Assembly (NCBI GenBank): GCA_000252525.1
Contig: JH611157.1
Location: forward strand, 262,774 to 326,773
Length of the DNA: 64,000 nt
Direction: 5' to 3'
Source of the DNA: SAR86 cluster bacterium SAR86A
GTDB taxonomy: Bacteria; Pseudomonadota; Gammaproteobacteria; Magnimaribacterales; D2472
A model generated the notes under the pieces. It was not told where the DNA came from. It did not search any database and saw nothing but the letters and a program-made list of their open reading frames with translations. A program made the position numbers and the translations under genes. Shown here piece by piece: positions 59,580-64,000 of the stretch. The first letter of the stretch is position 1; every line of letters begins with the position of its first letter.

Positions 59580-59590
59580 AGTTCTTTTAA

Positions 59591-59612
59591 CTTTAAGACT
59601 TAAAGATTTTTT
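59591..59612. terminator. Probable bidirectional terminator between ldt and fadJ-like genes
   Basis: CTTTAAG-A-CTTAAAG followed by ATTTTTT on the plus strand. An overlapping AAAGTT/AACTTT stem lies just before it. The stem is AT-rich and weak, but it lies at a convergent boundary with runs of T and A on either side. It would serve the plus-strand miaB-ldt unit best. Confidence 0.5.
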
Positions 59613-59618
59613 AATTAA

Positions 59619-61772
59619 CTAAAAATTATTTGCCACAGAGGACATCTCAAAACCTAGTTTTTCCTTTCTATCTGCTTTAGCAGGGGCATCACCCATTTTG
59701 AGGTTGTTCTCTGCAAGACTTACTAATAATTCACTTGGTTTGTATACATCATTACCAGTCAATTCTTTATACTTATTTAGTTTTTCTACAACCACATCAA
59801 GTCCCATTGCATTTGCGTGATGCATTGGTCCGCCCCTCCATATTGGAAATCCATAACCATTAATGTATACAACATCTATGTCAACTGCTCGTTGGGCAAC
59901 ACCTTCCGAGAGTATATTCGCACCTTCATTAATAAGCGCAAGGATACATCTGTCAACAATCTCCTCATCAGAAATTTCTCTTCTTGTAAATCCATTTTCT
60001 TGTGAAATTCTTTCATACAATTCCTCATTCTCTGGAGCTGCATTTGGAGCTCGTGATCCTTCAGTATAATTGTAATATCCAGCACCATTTTTTTGACCGT
60101 ATCTATTTTGTTCACAAAGTTCATCACCAATTTTTGCATGAAGAGGAGATTCCTTGCCACTAAGTTTTCTGGCTCTCCATCCAAGATCAAGTCCAACAAG
60201 GTCCATCATTCTGAATGGACCCATATTTAATCCAAAAGACTCTAAAGCTTGATCAATTTGGTGGGGAAGGGCGCCTTCTAGCAATAACATATTAGCTTGC
60301 GCTGTATATCCAAATAACATTCTGTTGCCAATAAACCCAGGGGCATTTAATGATACAACTGCTGCTTTTTTTAATTTTTTACCAACTGCCATTACAGTAG
60401 CTAAGGTCTCATCAGACGTAACCTCTCCTCGTACAACTTCTAACAGTCGCATGATATTTGCAGGACTAAAAAAGTGAGTACCCACTACCAGTTCAGGTCT
60501 TTTGGTTACTGCTGCAATCGAATCTATATCGAGTCCTGAAGTATTACTCGCTAATATTGCTTCAGGCTTTACAACAGAGTCCAATGTTTTGAAAATTTCA
60601 TGTTTTAATTCAAGATTTTCATATACTGCCTCTATGACAATGTCACAATCTGAAATATCTTCATATTCTAAACTAGAGGTAACTAGACCAAATACAGCAT
60701 CTTTCTGTTCAGAAGTTAGTCTCCCTTTTCCGACCATGAAATCATAATTTTTTTCTATAACAGAAACACCTCTTTTTAAGTTCTCTTCATCTTGATCAAT
60801 GATATGGACAGGAATACCAGCATTTGCAAAACACATTGCAATACCACCACCCATTGTGCCTGATCCAATGATTCCTGCTTTCTTGATTTCTTTGACTGGA
60901 GTATCTTTTGGAACATCTGAAATCTTTGAAGCGGCTCTTTCTCCAAAAAATATATGAATCATAGCCTCACGTTGAGGATGTAATAGACATTCTAAAAATA
61001 GTTCTCCTTCTTTTTTTAAACCTTCGTCAAAGTCATCTAGATTTATTGCAGCTTCTACGCACTTTATAATCTGACCCGGTGCAAATTGACCTTTTCTTCC
61101 TTTAGCTGCCATTGCTTGAGCTTCCAAAAGAATTTTGTCATTACCTCTAGCTTCAATCATTTTTTCATTAAGATCTCTTACTTTGGGGTGTTGCTCAGAA
61201 CTTTCAGCTTTTTCGATAGCAAATTTTATTGAATCTTCAACTACATTTTCACTAATACTATCTACTATGCCCATATCTAATGCTTTTTTTGCAGGTATAT
61301 GTCCGCCAGTAAGCATCATTTTGAGCGCTTCACTAGGTCCAGCTAGTCTCGGAAGTCTTTGCGTACCGCCACCACCAGGCAATAAACCTAAATTTACCTC
61401 TGGAAGGCCTACAAAAGCTGTATTTGCAGCTATTCTATAGTTACAACAGAGAGCAGTTTCAAGACCACCACCCAGCGCAATTCCATTAATTGCAGCAACA
61501 ACGGGTTTTGAGCAATGTTCTAACTTGTTAAACACCTCGTTAAGGCTTATTCCCTCAACATTACCACCAAATTCTGATATATCAGCCCCAGCTATGAAAG
61601 CTCTTCCATTCCCAGTAACTACAATACCTTTTATAGAATCATCTTCTTCAGCTTTTGTGACACATTCATACAAGCCAGTTCTAACACCGTCACTTAAAGG
61701 GTTTACAGGTGGATTATCTACAGTTAATACAGCAACATTGTCCTTAACATCATATAAAACGGTACCTTTCAA
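59619..61772 (-). CDS. Fatty-acid oxidation multifunctional enzyme (enoyl-CoA hydratase / 3-hydroxyacyl-CoA dehydrogenase), FadJ-like
   Basis: 717 residues. The N-terminal crotonase domain (about 1-190) has the oxyanion segment AGADISEF, GGGLE and LPEVNLGLLPGGGGTQRL, with both catalytic glutamates. The dehydrogenase NAD domain (about 295-475) has IIGSGTMGGGIA, ASNTSGLDI and GTHFFSPANIMRLLEVV, with the catalytic His. C-terminal dehydrogenase domains follow (about 480-700; GFIGNRM, GLDLGWR). The start is TTG with AAGGAG 7 bases upstream; no ATG fits. No thiolase (fadA/fadI) lies beside it. Beta-oxidation in the cytoplasm is the inferred role. Confidence 0.92.
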   Translation of the reverse strand: MKGTVLYDVKDNVAVLTVDNPPVNPLSDGVRTGLYECVTKAEEDDSIKGIVVTGNGRAFIAGADISEFGGNVEGISLNEVFNKLEHCSKPVVAAINGIALGGGLETALCCNYRIAANTAFVGLPEVNLGLLPGGGGTQRLPRLAGPSEALKMMLTGGHIPAKKALDMGIVDSISENVVEDSIKFAIEKAESSEQHPKVRDLNEKMIEARGNDKILLEAQAMAAKGRKGQFAPGQIIKCVEAAINLDDFDEGLKKEGELFLECLLHPQREAMIHIFFGERAASKISDVPKDTPVKEIKKAGIIGSGTMGGGIAMCFANAGIPVHIIDQDEENLKRGVSVIEKNYDFMVGKGRLTSEQKDAVFGLVTSSLEYEDISDCDIVIEAVYENLELKHEIFKTLDSVVKPEAILASNTSGLDIDSIAAVTKRPELVVGTHFFSPANIMRLLEVVRGEVTSDETLATVMAVGKKLKKAAVVSLNAPGFIGNRMLFGYTAQANMLLLEGALPHQIDQALESFGLNMGPFRMMDLVGLDLGWRARKLSGKESPLHAKIGDELCEQNRYGQKNGAGYYNYTEGSRAPNAAPENEELYERISQENGFTRREISDEEIVDRCILALINEGANILSEGVAQRAVDIDVVYINGYGFPIWRGGPMHHANAMGLDVVVEKLNKYKELTGNDVYKPSELLVSLAENNLKMGDAPAKADRKEKLGFEMSSVANNF

Positions 61773-61844
61773 AGCATTTCTCCTTAAATTTATGTAAAAA
61801 ATCCATTATACATAAAAAAAACCTAATTTATTTTATAAATAATA

Positions 61845-61872
61845 TTGATAATTAATTATAAATACATATAAT
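61845..61872 (+). promoter_or_regulatory. Probable sigma-70 promoter
   Basis: TTGATA (61845-61850) and TATAAT (61867-61872) with a 16-base spacer. The predicted transcription start, near 61879, coincides with the first base of the hairpin series described next. It would drive the leader, the small ORF and the glutathione peroxidase gene. Confidence 0.65.
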
Positions 61873-61878
61873 AATATA

Positions 61879-61959
61879 TGTCAGCACTCCTCTCCCCTAT
61901 TAATTTTTGCTGACACTCTGGAATTATGGAGGGCTCAGCCCTCCATCTCTTTAAAAGAG
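61879..61959 (+). ncRNA. Candidate structured leader RNA with three hairpins
   Basis: Three consecutive perfect stems in 81 bases. First: TGTCAGCA (61879-61886) with TGCTGACA (61908-61915), around a 21-base pyrimidine-rich loop. Second: ATGGAGGGC-TCA-GCCCTCCAT (61926-61946), the most GC-rich stem I noticed in the window's gaps. Third: CTCTT-TAA-AAGAG (61947-61959). The loop of the first stem contains CTCTCC, which can pair with GGAGGG of the second stem, so an alternative fold is possible. No U tract follows. No known RNA family is recognised. This occupies most of the information in the 301-base gap 61773-62073. Confidence 0.5.
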
Positions 61960-61970
61960 CAGGTAATTTT

Positions 61971-62060
61971 ATGTTAAATAAATTCAAAGATAACATTGAG
62001 CTAATTTTTTTAATAACTCTGTTTATATCTTCTCTTTCTGCAATCACACCAATAAGTTAA
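61971..62060 (+). CDS. Candidate small membrane peptide (29 residues)
   Basis: ATG at 61971 opens a 29-codon frame ending TAA at 62058. The peptide has a basic N-terminus (M-L-N-K-F-K) and a continuous hydrophobic run at about residues 9-25 (IELIFLITLFISSL), long enough for one membrane helix. CAGG lies about 8 bases upstream as a weak ribosome site. It is preceded by three hairpins and followed after 13 bases by the glutathione peroxidase gene. It could be a small membrane protein, a leader peptide or a type I toxin-like peptide; none is proven. Confidence 0.4.
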   Translation: MLNKFKDNIELIFLITLFISSLSAITPIS

Positions 62061-62073
62061 ACTACTGTTTCTT

Positions 62074-62598
62074 ATGAAAAAGTTTTTTGTAATTGTAAGT
62101 TTATTTTTTTCATTTAATGCATTTGCATGCAATGATCTTCTTGATACTGAAATGCGAATTCTCGATTCAAGTGAAACACTCAATCTATGTGAGTATGAAA
62201 ATAATGTAATTTTGGTTGTGAATGTTGCAAGTAGATGTGGCTACACATATCAGTATGCCTCTTTACAAAAATTATATGAAAGATACAGAGAGGATGATTT
62301 TGTAATTTTAGGAGTTCCATCAAGGGATTTTATGCAAGAATACTCTAGTGAAGAAGATGTTGCTGAATTTTGCTCAACTGAATATGGTGTAAATTTCCCT
62401 ATGTTTGCAACTTCAAAGGTAAGAGGAAAAAAAGCTAGCCCTTTATACAAAAAATTGTTTAATGAGACTGGCGTTTCTCCAAAATGGAATTTCAACAAAT
62501 ACCTTATTTCTAGAGATGGGTCTGTTGTATCAACATACGGTTCATCTGTTAAGCCTGATTCTGTAGAATTAATTTCTGATATCGAGAAGCTTCTGTAG
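62074..62598 (+). CDS. Exported glutathione peroxidase-family protein
   Basis: 174 residues with a signal peptide (1-18, cleavage near AFA; the following Cys is not in a good lipobox). The GPx fold shows NVASRCGYT with peroxidatic C55, the second block PSRDFMQE where the usual catalytic Gln is Asp (D85), and KWNFNKYL with W138 and N139. Periplasmic peroxide or lipid-peroxide reduction is inferred, probably with thioredoxin-like rather than glutathione donors. It is convergent with rpiA, one base apart. Confidence 0.85.
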   Translation: MKKFFVIVSLFFSFNAFACNDLLDTEMRILDSSETLNLCEYENNVILVVNVASRCGYTYQYASLQKLYERYREDDFVILGVPSRDFMQEYSSEEDVAEFCSTEYGVNFPMFATSKVRGKKASPLYKKLFNETGVSPKWNFNKYLISRDGSVVSTYGSSVKPDSVELISDIEKLL

Positions 62599-62599
62599 C

Positions 62600-63238
62600 C
62601 TAAGTTTCTGTTAATACCAAATCTGGCTTATTAAAAGAAAATATTCCGTTTTCAACCACTCCGGGTATATTGTTCAAATAAGACTCAAGCTCTTTAGGAT
62701 CTTTTATAATTAAATTTTTTACATCAATGATTTGATTCCCTTGATCAGTGATAAATCCAGATCTATATTCTGGCAACCCACCTAGCTCAATAATTTTTCT
62801 TGCAACCATGCTTCTACTTTCTGGTATAACTTCAATCGGCAGGGGAAATAAACCAAGCTGATCGACTAACTTGGAACTATCAACAATACATATGAAACTT
62901 GTTGATGCAGCTGCAACAATCTTTTCTCTAGTGTGAGCTCCTCCACCACCTTTTATCAGAAAATTCTCTGGAGATACTTCGTCAGCTCCATCAATGTAAT
63001 ATGAAACCTCATTAACATCATTTAAGTTAAAAACTTCAATACCTATATCTTGAAGTAATTTTGTTGATGCTTCAGAACTTGAAACAGCACCTTTAAAAAG
63101 ATTTTTAAATTTTGCTAACTCTTCAATAAAAAAGTTAACAGTTGATCCTGTGCCAATACCAAGAACCATATTTCGATCAAGTTTTTTTTCTATATGGCCT
63201 ATTGCTTTCTTTGCAACAGTTATCTTTGCAGCACTCAT
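62600..63238 (-). CDS. rpiA: Ribose-5-phosphate isomerase A
   Basis: Interconverts ribose-5- and ribulose-5-phosphate in the pentose phosphate pathway. 212 residues from the ATG at 63238; a TTG five codons upstream is unlikely. Motifs: GIGTGSTVNFFI, SSEASTKLL, YIDGADEVSPENFLIKGGGGAHTREKI (catalytic acid and Lys) and the C-terminal PGVVENGIF. It is divergent from ilvA, as commonly seen in gammaproteobacteria. Confidence 0.95.
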   Translation of the reverse strand: MSAAKITVAKKAIGHIEKKLDRNMVLGIGTGSTVNFFIEELAKFKNLFKGAVSSSEASTKLLQDIGIEVFNLNDVNEVSYYIDGADEVSPENFLIKGGGGAHTREKIVAAASTSFICIVDSSKLVDQLGLFPLPIEVIPESRSMVARKIIELGGLPEYRSGFITDQGNQIIDVKNLIIKDPKELESYLNNIPGVVENGIFSFNKPDLVLTET

Positions 63239-63333
63239 GCAGTTATAATACAAGAAAAAAATACTTGTTAAATAAATTGAGATTAAAAATAAACAAAACT
63301 GGCAGTTTTAGATATTCTAAAAAATATTTAAAA

Positions 63334-64000
63334 ATGATCGAAGAGGCATCAGTCTATGATGTTGCTATTGATTCTCCTACCACGCATGCTATTAATTTAT
63401 CCTTAAAAGAAAATAATAATATTTATTTAAAACGAGAAGATCTGCAGCCTATATTTTCATTTAAGAATAGGGGTGCATATAACAAAATTATAAACCTATC
63501 GGACAAGCAAAAATCTTTAGGTATTATTGCTGCATCTGCTGGAAATCATGCTCAGGGAGTTGCTCTTGCGTGTAAAAAGTTAAAAATAAAATGCAACATT
63601 GTTATGCCCTTAACAGCACCAGAAAATAAACTAAATGCAGTAAAAAGGCTTGGAGCAAAAATAATAATGCATGGGGAAAATCTTGGTGAGGCACTTGCTC
63701 ACGCAGACAAGATTAACAAAAAACATAATTACACTTTTGTTCATCCTTTTGATGATCCTTTTACTATAGCTGGACAGGGTACCGTTGGAAAAGAAATACT
63801 TGAGGATGGAATCGACTATGATGCTGTTTTTGTTCCAGTAGGTGGCGGAGGGCTTTTGGCTGGTATATCAGCTTGGATAAGACAAAATAAAAAGAAAATT
63901 AAGATAATTGGCGTTGAAGTTGACGATTCTGCTTGTTTAACAGAAGCCTTGCTTCAAATAAAGAGTTATCTTGAAAAGTGGATGTTGCAGATGGAGGGCA
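63334..64000 (+). CDS. ilvA: Threonine deaminase (biosynthetic), 3'-truncated by the window edge
   Basis: PLP enzyme converting threonine to 2-oxobutanoate for isoleucine. The first 222 codons are present: SPTTHAINLS, the PLP lysine K44 in FSFKNRGAY, SAGNHAQGVA, the phosphate-binding loop PVGGGGLLAGIS and GVEVDDSACL. After about 63974 the frame stops matching: shifting by one base at the A run 63974-63977 gives L-E-K-V-D-V and then A-D-G, as in the family segment VDVFADGVA. So bases appear to be missing near the end. Upstream of that point the gene looks intact. It is divergent from rpiA across about 95 bases. Confidence 0.88.
   Translation, partial: MIEEASVYDVAIDSPTTHAINLSLKENNNIYLKREDLQPIFSFKNRGAYNKIINLSDKQKSLGIIAASAGNHAQGVALACKKLKIKCNIVMPLTAPENKLNAVKRLGAKIIMHGENLGEALAHADKINKKHNYTFVHPFDDPFTIAGQGTVGKEILEDGIDYDAVFVPVGGGGLLAGISAWIRQNKKKIKIIGVEVDDSACLTEALLQIKSYLEKWMLQMEG

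Noticed and set aside
59876..60199. 107-codon minus-strand frame inside the FadJ-like gene
   Set aside because: It is a shifted frame within a clearly coding gene on the same strand, with low-complexity composition.
61856..62047. 63-codon minus-strand open frame across the hairpin region
   Set aside because: It is antisense through three perfect stems, starts with GTG without a ribosome site, and has no recognisable protein character.

Overview
The window looks like a stretch of the main chromosome of a small, AT-rich, aerobic marine gammaproteobacterium, most likely of the SAR86 type (inference). The evidence is conserved gammaproteobacterial gene order block after block, very short or negative gene spacing, roughly one third G+C by eye, and a complete aa3-type oxidase cluster. 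I found no rRNA, tRNA, insertion sequence, prophage or CRISPR array. Almost everything is core metabolism or housekeeping, so the unusual content lies in gene variants, intergenic structures and short genes.

Layout. 1-3594: dnaN (cut by the window edge), recF and gyrB, the usual neighbours of oriC, with a parS-like centromere palindrome in the 3' end of recF. 3591-6753: lysophosphatidate acyltransferase, a single-chain glycyl-tRNA synthetase, a decayed duplicate of a gene start, and a lipid A-type acyltransferase. 6754-11042 (minus): def-fmt-trkA-trkH without rsmB. 11107-14089: purE-tsaC-hemF-aroE and a YheV zinc ribbon. 14225-22418: coxB-coxA-cox11-coxC, a DUF2909 protein, SURF1, an unnamed membrane protein, heme A synthase, heme O synthase and SCO. 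22423-27983 (minus): exported methyltransferase, quinone reductase, gshA, pckA and dsbB; pckA has a strongly structured leader. 28037-36932: polA, a membrane methyltransferase, a hydrolase, COQ4-like protein, engB, cytochrome c4, dsbA, pseudoazurin, ubiK, a HAD phosphatase and xerC.

36935-42280 (minus): DUF484, dapF, lysA, a 26-residue LptM, ahcY and metK. 42445-48215: tkt, pgk, class I fructose-bisphosphate aldolase, dtd, a LOG-family protein and an unknown membrane protein. 48231-52923 (minus): tatA-tatB-tatC and ubiE-ubiJ-ubiB, then rsgA. 52965-59579: orn, a DUF1820 protein, miaB-ybeZ-ybeY-corC-lnt and an L,D-transpeptidase. 59619-64000: a FadJ-like beta-oxidation enzyme, a 300-base gap with a promoter, three hairpins and a 29-codon membrane-peptide ORF, an exported glutathione peroxidase, rpiA and a partial ilvA that loses its reading frame in the last 30 bases.

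How the genes fit together: ubiquinone synthesis (UbiB, UbiE, UbiJ, UbiK, COQ4-like) and the periplasmic electron carriers (cytochrome c4, pseudoazurin) feed the aa3 oxidase made by the cox cluster. PckA, Pgk, class I aldolase, transketolase and RpiA form a gluconeogenic and pentose-phosphate core fed by fatty-acid and amino-acid breakdown. MetK with AhcY runs the methyl cycle for several methyltransferases. The most interesting unexplained items are the structured leader with its small membrane peptide (61845-62060), the 14-bp stem in the pckA leader, and the degenerate 120-bp tandem duplication at 5776-5895.
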